This document shows, piece after piece, positions 1-8,313 of a DNA stretch of 64,000 nt; position 1 is the stretch's first letter; each line of letters starts with the position of its first letter. The DNA comes from Agriterribacter sp035444585 (GTDB lineage Bacteria; Bacteroidota; Bacteroidia; Chitinophagales; Chitinophagaceae). The DNA is taken from NCBI RefSeq assembly GCF_035444585.1, contig NZ_DAOMOZ010000001.1, positions 1 to 64,000 of the forward strand, written 5' to 3'. Under the pieces are notes generated by a model. The model worked only from the letters and a program-made list of their open reading frames with translations. It made no database searches and was not told where the DNA came from. The position numbers and the translations under genes were made by a program.

Positions 1-369
1 GATACTTTTAATTCTTCGGACTCAATACAAGTAACAAAAGCCAAAACTATTTACTTAGTCGGCTACAATTGGGGAAGGAAACTAAACGGAAGAAAATTGT
101 ATGTCTCTTTAAGACCTTACGAAAAAGATGAATTTAATTTTGCTGAAGCTTACTGTTACCAAGGAGACAGTTCAATGGTTATATATTATCAAGTAAAATC
201 AGACTCTATTTTGGTATACCAATCTCTGAACTATATTGTCTATACTCACATTAACGCGACAGAATTAAATAAAATCCCCTTGCGGACAATAAGACTTAGC
301 GGAGATGGGCTTGATTCTTTAATAGCCTCTGATTATGACAAGAAAGTTAGGAGATTTGTATGGAAATAA
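1..369 (+). CDS. C-terminal part of an unidentified protein (cut by window edge)
   Basis: The frame is open from the first base of the window to the TAA at 367-369, so the gene starts outside the window. About 122 residues are visible. They are rich in Tyr, Asp, Ser and Lys and show no catalytic motif, signal peptide or membrane segment that I recognise. The DNA is visibly more AT-rich than the genes that follow, and no partner gene lies on this side. A TTG at 97 is the first start-like codon, but the reading frame upstream of it looks equally protein-like, so an internal start is unlikely. I do not assign a function. Confidence 0.55.
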   Translation, partial: DTFNSSDSIQVTKAKTIYLVGYNWGRKLNGRKLYVSLRPYEKDEFNFAEAYCYQGDSSMVIYYQVKSDSILVYQSLNYIVYTHINATELNKIPLRTIRLSGDGLDSLIASDYDKKVRRFVWK

Positions 370-612
370 ATACATCTATGCAATTAAAATGGCTGACCGA
401 GCTCAATCGGCAAAATTTAATAATCTGTACTTCAACTAAATAATCAACTTCAGTATGCCGGGCGGGACGGAATGCTATTATCCGCACTTCGCCAACCTGT
501 AACGTTATAGGAAACCCCAATGAGTACCAGATAAAAGCAGAAATGATTTAAATTTAATGCCTCTTGTATCTTTATATCGAATAGCAGACTTAATACAATA
601 GAATGACCCTTT

Positions 613-1596
613 ATGATTCTCCGCTTCACAGCATCATCCGATTTTGATTTTATCACTCAGTTTGCGGAAATAATCAACACGCCCATCAGGGAAAATCTTT
701 TGGAAATTCCCAAAAATCTCGGCGAAGGTTTTGTCCGCAGAATAACATTTGACAACGATTTCAGATTGTTGATGCACCATTATACGCTGAAAGAAGATTT
801 TATCATCCAACGTGACCCTGCCGTCGAAAAGAATGATTTGCTGAGTATATTCTTTTACAACAATGAGCAGTCATTGGAAATGAAGTACAATGAAGTTGGC
901 TATGTACCGTTTTCTCAAAGCAGCAATTCTGCCGTGCAGGTTACCACTAACGATTTCAGTTCTACCATTCGTTTTCCGGCCAATACGCCCACTCAATATA
1001 TGGTGGTTGGAATTACCGCATCCAAGCTTAAAACACTGTTGTCTATCGAGAATGCCAATTCCACTATAAAAACCATTACTACAGAAAAAGCCTCCTTTTT
1101 ATTTTTTGAAAGTATGGCTGCTGAAATGAAGTTGCTGCTAAAAAATGTTTCCAATACTACGATGACGGATGCATTGAGCTATTTTTACATACAAGTAAAG
1201 GTGTTGGAGCTCTTGTATCTGCTTTTCAGGCGATTGTCCATTCGGGAAAACAAAACTTACAGGAGTATCAACAACACCGATGCAGAAAAGCTGGTGATGA
1301 TTAGAAATGAAGTTTTGCAAGATTTAAGTTCCCCACCGGTATTGAATGAACTGGCAAAAATGGCCGCCATGAGCGAAACCAAGCTAAATCAACTGTTCAA
1401 ACAAACCTTCGGCGATTCTGTCTATAATTACTTCCAAACCGCAAGAATGGAGGAAGCTGCTTTTTTGCTGAAACAATCCAATCGCTCCGTTTCCGAAACC
1501 GGCTATGAACTCGGTTTTTCCAACCTGAGCCACTTCAGCCGTCTGTTTAAAAAGCATTTCGGAATGACCCCTAAAAAATATACAATTAACGGATAG
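613..1596 (+). CDS. AraC family transcriptional regulator
   Basis: A 327-residue regulator. The last ~100 residues form the AraC/XylS double helix-turn-helix, with the typical second-helix signature around GFSNLSHFSRLFKKHFG followed by TPKKY. The N-terminal ~220 residues are an uncharacterised sensing domain without an obvious cupin metal site. The gene is followed after 82 bp by an ene-reductase/SDR/pirin set on the same strand, and that gap contains two direct repeats spaced 21 bp (see 1598-1651). I infer that it controls those genes. The preceding 243 bp (370-612) hold no gene that I can support. The inducer is unknown. Confidence 0.9.
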   Translation: MILRFTASSDFDFITQFAEIINTPIRENLLEIPKNLGEGFVRRITFDNDFRLLMHHYTLKEDFIIQRDPAVEKNDLLSIFFYNNEQSLEMKYNEVGYVPFSQSSNSAVQVTTNDFSSTIRFPANTPTQYMVVGITASKLKTLLSIENANSTIKTITTEKASFLFFESMAAEMKLLLKNVSNTTMTDALSYFYIQVKVLELLYLLFRRLSIRENKTYRSINNTDAEKLVMIRNEVLQDLSSPPVLNELAKMAAMSETKLNQLFKQTFGDSVYNYFQTARMEEAAFLLKQSNRSVSETGYELGFSNLSHFSRLFKKHFGMTPKKYTING

Positions 1597-1597
1597 G

Positions 1598-1651
1598 ACT
1601 ATTTTATAGCTAAATACGGCTATTTTGTACTGTTATTGCCATTTATTTTTG
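1598..1651 (+). promoter_or_regulatory. AraC-type direct-repeat operator and -7 element
   Basis: CTATTTTATA at 1599-1608 and CTATTTTGTA at 1620-1629 are direct repeats whose starts are exactly 21 bp apart, two helical turns, as in AraC-family half-sites. A perfect Bacteroidota -7 box TATTTTTG lies at 1644-1651, and TTTG at 1624-1627 lies inside the second half-site at -33 position (16-bp spacer, slightly short). This is the layout of an activator touching RNA polymerase. The assignment to the AraC gene just upstream is inference. Confidence 0.5.
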
Positions 1652-1678
1652 CTGTATTAAATTTAAAATATAGTAAAG

Positions 1679-2788
1679 ATGAAAAAGCTATTAACGCCTT
1701 TTACGAAAGGCAAACTCGAATTAAAAAATCATTTGGTGATGGCTCCGATGACCCGCAGCCGTGCCATTGATAATCTTCCAAACGCACTGATGGCTTCCTA
1801 TTACGGACAGCGAACCGGAGCAGGCTTGATCGTAACGGAAGGAACTGCACCGGCTCCGGAAGCCTTGAGCTACCCAAGGATACCCGGCATATTCAGCCGG
1901 GAACAAGTGGAAGGCTGGAAACCCATTACGGAAAAGGTGCACCGTGACGGAACAAAAATATTCGTACAGCTGATGCACACCGGCCGTATAGGACACGTGG
2001 ATAATCTGCCGAAGGGCTTTTCTTTGGTCAGTCCGACAGGCATCAAAGCAAACGGGCAAATATTTACCGACACCAAGGGATTGCAGGATTTTTCAGAACC
2101 GATTGCACTCACAAAAGACGGAATCAAACAAGTGAAAGACGGTTTTGTATTGGCTTCACAAAATGCTATCAAGGCAGGTTTTGACGGTGTGGAAATCCAC
2201 GGCGCCAACGGATATCTTTTGGAACAATTCCTGAATCCGAATGTAAATAACCGTAATGATGAGTATGGTGGAAGCGTAGAAAACCGCAGCAGGTTTACCA
2301 TTGAAGTTGCCCGGGCAATTGCCGATGCCATCGGTGAAGAAAAAGCCGGCATTCGTTTTTCTCCTTTTTCAAAATTAGGCGATTTGGCACTTTATGATGA
2401 AGAGGAAACGACAGCAACCTATGCCTGGTTGGCCCAAAACTTAAATGAGTTGGACATAGCCTACCTCCATATTGCAGTCAATGCGTCCATTGGAGAAAAA
2501 ACGTTTCGGGCGCTCAGAAATAATTTTTCAGGAACCATTATCCTGAGCAACGGATTAACATCCGAAACCGGTGAAGCTGCTTTGCACGCAGGGTTCGCCG
2601 ATTTGGTTGCCTTTGGTCGTTCTTTTTTGTCCAATCCCGATTTTGCAGAAAAAATAAAAAACGGGGAAACACTCAATCCGGTGGATTATGCTCATCTCTA
2701 CACCCCGGGATCTTTAGGATACATCGATTATCCGGTCATCGAATCTTTAATAACCCAAAAAACAGTTCAAAATGAAATTTATCAATAA
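1679..2788 (+). CDS. Old yellow enzyme family alkene reductase
   Basis: A 369-residue FMN-dependent flavoprotein of the OYE/NemA class, which reduces activated C=C bonds of enones and related electrophiles with NAD(P)H. The barrel start is PMTRSR (23-28), and HGAN at 174-177 provides the His/Asn pair that binds the substrate carbonyl. The family signature spans 189-203 (NNRNDEYGGSVENR). Length is normal for the family. The 3' end overlaps the SDR start by 17 bp, which suggests translational coupling. Together with the SDR and pirin it forms a small redox or detoxification operon behind the AraC regulator. The physiological substrate is not visible. Confidence 0.93.
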   Translation: MKKLLTPFTKGKLELKNHLVMAPMTRSRAIDNLPNALMASYYGQRTGAGLIVTEGTAPAPEALSYPRIPGIFSREQVEGWKPITEKVHRDGTKIFVQLMHTGRIGHVDNLPKGFSLVSPTGIKANGQIFTDTKGLQDFSEPIALTKDGIKQVKDGFVLASQNAIKAGFDGVEIHGANGYLLEQFLNPNVNNRNDEYGGSVENRSRFTIEVARAIADAIGEEKAGIRFSPFSKLGDLALYDEEETTATYAWLAQNLNELDIAYLHIAVNASIGEKTFRALRNNFSGTIILSNGLTSETGEAALHAGFADLVAFGRSFLSNPDFAEKIKNGETLNPVDYAHLYTPGSLGYIDYPVIESLITQKTVQNEIYQ

Positions 2789-3515
2789 AACAGCCGTCAT
2801 CACCGGTGCAGCCGGCGGGATTGGCACAGCAATCACCCAACGCTTTTTAGACGAAGGAACACGAGTAGCAGCCGTAGATATCTCAACAGAAGCACTTGAA
2901 AAATTGGCTTCCAAAATGGGGAATCCGGAAAATTTATTGCTGGCAAAAACCAATATCAGCAGTGAAGACAGTACGCAGCAATTGTACCAACAGATAAAAG
3001 ACAAATGGGATTCGGTGGATATCATCATCAATAATGCCGGTTGGTTTCCTTTTTTAGAGTTTGAAAAAATGACTTATGGCGATTGGCGAAAAGTGATGGA
3101 CATCAACTTGGATGGTGGGTTTCTGGTCATTAAAAGCTTATTGCCGATGCTCAAACAAAGTACCGCCGGCAGAATCATCAATACCGCTTCGGGCAGTTTT
3201 TTTGATCCACCGGTCGGGCAAGCCCATTATGTAGCTGCAAAGGCCGGTATCATCGGACTCACGAGAGCACTTGCCGTAGAATTGGGTGACTATAATATCA
3301 CCGTCAATGCGATAGCTCCGGGATTGACGGCAACACCCATTGTGCTGCAATCCTTCCCCGGTGAGCTGATAGATAAATTAGCGGAGCACGGTGCCATCAA
3401 AAGACGGCAAACTGCAGAAGATTTAGTGGGCATTACAACCTTTTTAGCTTCCGAAGATGCCTCATTTATCACCGGTCAAACCATCAGCGTAGATGGCGGC
3501 AGAAGTTTTATTTAA
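2772..3515 (+). CDS. SDR family NAD(P)-dependent oxidoreductase
   Basis: A 247-residue classical short-chain dehydrogenase. TGAAGGIG at 11-18 is the nucleotide-binding glycine motif, NNAG is at 87-90, and YVAAK at 153-157 is the catalytic Tyr/Lys with Ser near 140-142. The C-terminus has the usual ITGQTISVDGG ending. It overlaps the preceding ene-reductase by 17 bp and is followed 17 bp later by the pirin gene, so the three are almost certainly one transcript. An acidic residue (Asp36) after the second strand favours NAD over NADP, which is a family rule and not a proof. Substrate unknown. Confidence 0.92.
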   Translation: MKFINKTAVITGAAGGIGTAITQRFLDEGTRVAAVDISTEALEKLASKMGNPENLLLAKTNISSEDSTQQLYQQIKDKWDSVDIIINNAGWFPFLEFEKMTYGDWRKVMDINLDGGFLVIKSLLPMLKQSTAGRIINTASGSFFDPPVGQAHYVAAKAGIIGLTRALAVELGDYNITVNAIAPGLTATPIVLQSFPGELIDKLAEHGAIKRRQTAEDLVGITTFLASEDASFITGQTISVDGGRSFI

Positions 3516-3532
3516 TCAAAAAACAATTCGAA

Positions 3533-4309
3533 ATGAAAATAAAAATTGATAAAACCCAACGAATGGGAAGACAACGCGGCGGTTTCGGGATACAAATTCT
3601 GTATCCCGGCCTCAGTCTGCCGCAATCAACCGACACAGGATTTGCAACGATAGGTCGGATAGACCACGCCAGGATTTTACCCGGCGCCTTGATTCCGATG
3701 CATCCGCATATAGATGATGAAATACTCACTTATCTGCGAAGCGGAAAGGTAAACCACCTTGATTCGGAAGGGATTAGCGAAACCATTTCCAATCATAAAC
3801 TAATGCTGATGAATGCGGGAGTCAGCTTCTTTCACGAAGAATTGGTGTTGGAAGAAGGTGGAATCTTACAAGGGTTACAAATCTTTATCCGCCCGGAAAA
3901 AGCATCACTCCAACCCAAGGTTCAGTTTTTGGAATTGGATGAAGTTTATAGTATCAACCAATGGCGGAAAATAGCAGGACATAAAGAGGATGCACCGTTA
4001 ACCATCAGAAGTCGAACGCAGATATGGGACTTACGGTTGGAAAAAGGCAAACAAATAGAATTACCCGAACCATCGGATAGCGATATCGCCTTTCTGTTTT
4101 ACGTGTTCTCCGGCAGCGTATCCCTGGATGGAAATATCATTTTAAAAACGGGTGACAGTATGTTGATTGAAAAAGAAAATCTACAGTTTTCAGCGATTGA
4201 AACCAGCAATATTGTACTCTATGCCACCCAAACAACGTCGGCTCATTTCGATGGCGGAATGTACAGCGGTAATCAAAAGTTGTTGGTGAATAGTGAAAGC
4301 CTGTATTAG
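3533..4309 (+). CDS. Pirin family protein (cupin)
   Basis: A 258-residue two-cupin protein of the pirin family. The N-terminal metal-binding stretch is clear, with GALIPMHPHIDDEILTYL around residues 45-62 (His-x-His and Glu ligands). Some pirins are quercetin dioxygenases, others act as redox co-regulators. The second half (about 130-258) keeps a degenerate cupin fold. It is the last gene of the AraC-linked operon and converges on plsC with only 9 bp between the stop codons. I infer a role related to oxidative or electrophile stress because of its partners. Enzymatic activity cannot be told from sequence. Confidence 0.88.
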   Translation: MKIKIDKTQRMGRQRGGFGIQILYPGLSLPQSTDTGFATIGRIDHARILPGALIPMHPHIDDEILTYLRSGKVNHLDSEGISETISNHKLMLMNAGVSFFHEELVLEEGGILQGLQIFIRPEKASLQPKVQFLELDEVYSINQWRKIAGHKEDAPLTIRSRTQIWDLRLEKGKQIELPEPSDSDIAFLFYVFSGSVSLDGNIILKTGDSMLIEKENLQFSAIETSNIVLYATQTTSAHFDGGMYSGNQKLLVNSESLY

Positions 4310-4318
4310 CTGTAGCCT

Positions 4319-5083
4319 TCAACCCCGCTTCACCCAACTCACTCCATAATACAGCAGCCGTTCTTCCATTTGTTTATACACTTTTTGTTTCAACATTTCT
4401 ATATCGTTTAAAGTTAAGCCGCTTACCGCAATCTCTTTCATAAAAACTGCCCTGCTTTTGCCTGGTGTAAGGGTGAATGGTTTTCCATAAGGCATTCTGT
4501 TGTATACATCCAGGAACAAAACGGGTTTAATGGGAGTTTGTGTTTCAATGGCTATGCGGAAGGCGCCATCAAAAAAAAACTTGAGCGCATTACCGGTTTC
4601 ATTGAATGTTCCTTCGGGGAATATTAAGATGGAAATATGTTTTCTCAGCACAGCTTTTAACCTGCTTACACTTTTTAAGCGGTCTGCCGCATTGCTGCGG
4701 TTTACCGTTACTATAGCATTTTTATAGATATAGCCAAATACCGGAATGCCGGCAGTTTCCTTTTTCCCTAAGGCACGTATGGGTTGCCGGTAGGCTTTTA
4801 CAATTACAGCAGCGTCGAGAAAGGAAATATGATTGGTAACAAAAATATATGCCCTCTTTTTATCGTGCTGCGATTCATAAATATTCTTATGGACAATGCC
4901 TACCAGCGGGAACCATATATCGCCCCACAACATGCAGATGCGGTATATAGCATTCCCGCCCTGTACAGGTCCCATAAAAGAAGCAATGAGCACAAACGGA
5001 AATACAATAAACATAAGCAATGCAAAGAGGAGCATTGCATATATATTATAGAGCCATAGCAGCGCTTTAACGGGCAGGGTCAT
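4319..5083 (-). CDS. plsC: Lysophospholipid acyltransferase (PlsC family)
   Basis: A 254-residue membrane-associated acyltransferase that would transfer an acyl chain to 1-acyl-glycerol-3-phosphate. The catalytic HxxxxD motif is NHISFLD (His85, Asp90), and FPEGTFNETGN near residue 155 is the substrate-binding motif III. A strongly hydrophobic segment at about 10-38 anchors it in the inner membrane. It is monocistronic as far as I can see, and a -7 box lies at 5160-5167 about 75 bp upstream. Paralogues that acylate other lipids share these motifs, so the exact acceptor is inferred. Confidence 0.9.
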   Translation of the reverse strand: MTLPVKALLWLYNIYAMLLFALLMFIVFPFVLIASFMGPVQGGNAIYRICMLWGDIWFPLVGIVHKNIYESQHDKKRAYIFVTNHISFLDAAVIVKAYRQPIRALGKKETAGIPVFGYIYKNAIVTVNRSNAADRLKSVSRLKAVLRKHISILIFPEGTFNETGNALKFFFDGAFRIAIETQTPIKPVLFLDVYNRMPYGKPFTLTPGKSRAVFMKEIAVSGLTLNDIEMLKQKVYKQMEERLLYYGVSWVKRG

Positions 5084-5159
5084 GACCGGTCATATTCTTG
5101 TTGTGATAAATAACGAGCTAATTGTAATATACGGTATCTTTTTGTGAGAGGTGACATAA

Positions 5160-5167
5160 CAAAAGTA
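5160..5167 (-). promoter_or_regulatory. -7 promoter element for plsC
   Basis: On the minus strand this reads TACTTTTG, a full match to the TAnnTTTG consensus. It would give a leader of about 70 nt. I do not see a TTG at the expected -33 distance. Confidence 0.35.
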
Positions 5168-5308
5168 AAAAACGGATCGTTCCCTGAATGGTTTAAGCGG
5201 TACACGGGCATCTGTAAAAACAGTATATGCGAACAGACCTTTCTTTCACTTCTCTCTTTTTATCTCAGGCATAGGAATGCGGTACATTATCGTTAGCTGA
5301 TCGTTATA

Positions 5309-5701
5309 TCAATTGCAATTGCATTCCCATTCTTCATTCATATCTATACAGGTAATAACTGCCATTCCCCGTTTTGAAGGTGCAAAAACAATGCGTACGT
5401 GCTGACCATCATTCGTTATCCCTTCCAGAGCATATTTGGGATCCGGTTTCGAATGCAGATCACTTTTACTGTAATTGATCTCTCCTTTTTGCAGTATCTC
5501 TTTTACTTCGGCATCGTCAATATGCCTGCAGCCCATTCTGCACCGGGCATGGCGCGTATAAATAAGTGGTTTGAGATTCCGGTTAAAGCTGCTGTCTTTT
5601 ACTACACCCTGCCGGATCGGATCATTGTGGTAATACAACCAGAGCAATGCGCAGCTTACCAGTAGTAAAATGACGTACCGGGTAAAACTTTTCTTTTTCA
5701 T
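5309..5701 (-). CDS. DUF4258 domain-containing exported protein
   Basis: A 130-residue protein with an N-terminal hydrophobic helix (about 8-24) that acts as a membrane anchor or uncleaved signal. The rest matches the DUF4258 pattern: an early Arg-His pair in YTRHARCRMGCRHI, a central EILQKGEI segment, and a final strand pattern ending in a Cys-rich tail (CIDMNEEWECNCN). DUF4258 resembles small toxin-like or nuclease-like folds in other contexts, but a membrane-anchored version has no known role. Its start lies 1 bp past the end of the neighbouring transglutaminase gene, so the two are co-transcribed. Confidence 0.75.
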   Translation of the reverse strand: MKKKSFTRYVILLLVSCALLWLYYHNDPIRQGVVKDSSFNRNLKPLIYTRHARCRMGCRHIDDAEVKEILQKGEINYSKSDLHSKPDPKYALEGITNDGQHVRIVFAPSKRGMAVITCIDMNEEWECNCN

Positions 5702-5702
5702 T

Positions 5703-6584
5703 TTAAGATATTATCATGCCCATAACATCGGCAAGCGCAAGCAATTCCGTTTGCTTGTACAGATTGTCGCCGGTATCAAAACATTTGGCCAGTTCTTCCA
5801 GAAGAAACTGCAAAATGAGCCTGTGGTCCATTGGCTTGAAATAGGATGTAGTGATGGGGACGCCTATTTTTTTGAAATAATTTTCTACATCTTTATGCGT
5901 ATATACGTGACCGTTCATAGGGTCAACATAAAAATGTATATTATTGTTGTTTTCCTTTTTAGGATTAAAATAGTCGTAGGAAGTGTCAAAATACGCGAGC
6001 AGGTACTGGCGTGGGATGTTAATTGCCTTTACGGGAATATCAAGGAGTCCGCATAGCAACTGGTATATGATACCGTTCATTATCGAATTGCCGCGTTTTG
6101 TTTCAAGCACTTTGTTGATCAGGAATTCTTCGGGGTGCTGGTAAGAAACTTCAACACCTTTAAATTTATAATAGCTAAAGAAAATACGATTGATGATATT
6201 TACCTGTTCCAGCGCGGTAAGATAGCTGTTGAGTTCGAGCCAGATATTGCGTTTTATTTTTTCTATTTCCTGTAAAACCGGTGTGTCTGCCAGGTGGGGA
6301 TACTGATATTTTGCCACAAGCAATGCTCCTTCCAGCAGATCATGGTGCGTTGCTTTGGCATATCCTGAAATATCGGCCTGTAATTCATGAAAATGGAGCC
6401 GGTGGATGAGCAACTCAATCTTTTCCTGGACCATTTCGTCAGGCGTGTTTTCCCATAACTGCTCCAGGTTGGGAATGATGGGCCTGCCGTAGCTCACGAT
6501 CCGGTTGCTCACCGTATCAAATACTTCATTGTCGGGATCATCTATAAGATGCAGCAAAGCGTTTATTTCACGGGTTTCTTCCAT
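5703..6584 (-). CDS. SirB1-like transglutaminase-fold protein
   Basis: A 293-residue cytoplasmic protein. Residues 1-110 are helical and HEAT-like, a common N-terminal extension of this family in Bacteroidota. From about 115 on it has the SirB1 core, including NRIFFSYYKFKGVEVSYQ, then LETKRGNSIMNGIIYQLLCGLL and NIPRQYLLAYFD. The canonical cysteine position after the RG turn looks replaced (residues read GNSIMN), as in many SirB1 members that are thought to be non-catalytic. The 202 bp upstream of its start towards the rha kinase hold no gene. Function unknown beyond the fold. Confidence 0.75.
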   Translation of the reverse strand: MEETREINALLHLIDDPDNEVFDTVSNRIVSYGRPIIPNLEQLWENTPDEMVQEKIELLIHRLHFHELQADISGYAKATHHDLLEGALLVAKYQYPHLADTPVLQEIEKIKRNIWLELNSYLTALEQVNIINRIFFSYYKFKGVEVSYQHPEEFLINKVLETKRGNSIMNGIIYQLLCGLLDIPVKAINIPRQYLLAYFDTSYDYFNPKKENNNNIHFYVDPMNGHVYTHKDVENYFKKIGVPITTSYFKPMDHRLILQFLLEELAKCFDTGDNLYKQTELLALADVMGMIIS

Positions 6585-6786
6585 GGGAACTACGAATAAG
6601 GTATAGACGCATGAATCTGTCTTTTATTGTAAAAGAATTTTGATAAATATCGGTTGTGCAAACGGATATCTCCTATTCTTTTTTTCCACAGCAGGTGAAC
6701 AAACAGTAAAGGAAGCGTTAATGAAATGAAAATAGGGATAGATCCCGGTACATAATAGCCTGGTCATGAATTGTTGATCCTGTTAG

Positions 6787-8160
6787 CTAAAAGACGCCCG
6801 TATTATAATACATTAACTTAATTGTATCGGCAGGAGTTGGCTTCCTGTTCCAGTGCGGATGTAGGGCAAGTGCCGTACCCAGGGCAGTTGCCTGTGCTAC
6901 AGATGCGGCGTATACTTCTATACCCCGAAAGGCTTCTGCCAGCAAATGCATATACAGCGGGTTTTTGCCAAATCCCCCATCCACAAAGATCCTTTTTACG
7001 TTAGTGCCCTCCAGCACCAGGTTGGTAGAACTGATCTGGCGACTGATGATATCGAGTATAAGCTGGTGATAGGCCTCTTCATAGTTGTTGAATGAGCTGA
7101 GGTCTCTTTCAGAAAAAGCCGTTATGGAAGACGCTTTTTTTGCAGGGGCTTCCGGCCGCGACCGCAATGCAGCAACAATATTTTTGTCAAATTGCACAGT
7201 AATATAATGGTCTGTGCCTTTGTTAAAATGTTCGGCCAGTCTTTTTATCTGCTGCTCATGTTCGTATCCTGCAAATAATCGCGAAGCTTTTACCGGAGCC
7301 CCACGATAGGTCATATAACACAAACAATCCTGCTGCAGCTCTTCTACTGTAAGGGGGATATTATTGAATGGGTTAAAGCTGATGGACCACGTGCCGGTTG
7401 AGAGCAATATAAAGGGTTCCCTGAAATTGGTGAGATAGGGTATAAGTGCTGCAGAGCTATCGTGAAGGCCCACGCCTGCCACGATCTTCTTTCCTGAAAG
7501 CATTAGCGTTTTTACTTTATCTGAAGCAAAAACAGGTGGAAATTTACTTATCAGCCCTTCCCTGTACACCCATTCGTGATAATTGTTTTGCGGGAAATTC
7601 CACAGGTTGGTATGGCAGCCGATGCTGGTAATATCCGAACAGGCTTTGCCGGTAAGCAAATAACTGATGTATTGCGGAAGATGCAGGGAATATGCGATCT
7701 GGTCGAACACCGCTTTTTGCTCATATTTTAAGCGGTACAGTTGCATACCCGAATTTAAGCTGCCCAATACCGGGGAGGCTGTATGCATGGAAAGCATGAT
7801 CTCTCCTCCATAACGGCTATAGAATTTCTTTTTTAGTTCTTCGGGATAGGGCTTAAGGTAATTGTACAAAGGCGTTAAAGGCTTTCCGTTCTTATCAATA
7901 TGTACAAAACTGGCGCCGTAGGAAGTAAAATTAACAGCCACGATATTAAATTCCTTCAGCCCGGTTATTTCAGTGAACGACTCCCTGACCCATTGTGTAA
8001 GCAGTTCGAGGTTTTCACACGGATAGCCATCCTCGTCTGTTGTTTCGGGAAGGGTGGCGTTTTTTTCGTATACTACTTCGTATGCTTCATTGAACAGAAA
8101 TACTTTTTTGTTGGTTTTGCCAATATCGTAAATGGCAATAACGGGCAAACTGCTACTCAT
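6787..8160 (-). CDS. FGGY carbohydrate kinase, probable L-rhamnulokinase
   Basis: A 457-residue FGGY-family sugar kinase from the ATG at 8160. An in-frame ATG at 8223 would add 21 residues (MHTLFTRRF...) that lie before the conserved phosphate-1 motif IAIYDIGKTNKK, so I prefer 8160. GVGLHDSSAA (ATP-site Asp region) and STGTWS follow the family order, and FVDGGFGKNP near the C-terminus is the adenosine motif. It is the last gene of the rha operon, where it would phosphorylate L-rhamnulose at O1 for the aldolase. It belongs to a divergent FGGY branch rather than to enterobacterial RhaB, so the assignment rests partly on context. Confidence 0.85.
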   Translation of the reverse strand: MSSSLPVIAIYDIGKTNKKVFLFNEAYEVVYEKNATLPETTDEDGYPCENLELLTQWVRESFTEITGLKEFNIVAVNFTSYGASFVHIDKNGKPLTPLYNYLKPYPEELKKKFYSRYGGEIMLSMHTASPVLGSLNSGMQLYRLKYEQKAVFDQIAYSLHLPQYISYLLTGKACSDITSIGCHTNLWNFPQNNYHEWVYREGLISKFPPVFASDKVKTLMLSGKKIVAGVGLHDSSAALIPYLTNFREPFILLSTGTWSISFNPFNNIPLTVEELQQDCLCYMTYRGAPVKASRLFAGYEHEQQIKRLAEHFNKGTDHYITVQFDKNIVAALRSRPEAPAKKASSITAFSERDLSSFNNYEEAYHQLILDIISRQISSTNLVLEGTNVKRIFVDGGFGKNPLYMHLLAEAFRGIEVYAASVAQATALGTALALHPHWNRKPTPADTIKLMYYNTGVF

Positions 8161-8261
8161 AACTGTAAAGGTAAGCGGTAGGGGGCTGAAAGACAAAAAC
8201 CGGCGTGTAAAAAGAGTATGCATGCGGAAGAGGGATCACTCCGCCAATTCCATCCAAACTG

Positions 8262-8296
8262 TCATTCATTCGCTATTCACCATTCACTACTCACCG
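8262..8296. repeat. Degenerate heptamer array
   Basis: Five heptamers in unbroken phase: TCATTCA, TTCGCTA, TTCACCA, TTCACTA, CTCACCG. They sit in the 153-bp gap between rhaI and the kinase gene. See the other arrays at 9920, 30728, 39789, 44627 and 49699. Confidence 0.55.
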
Positions 8297-8313
8297 CCGC
8301 TTCCATATTCTTC

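Noticed and set aside
370..612. Possible integron attC-like or island-border repeat around 470-510 (AACCTGTAACGTTATAGG)
   Set aside because: The core does not fit the attC consensus GTTRRRY and no integrase is nearby.
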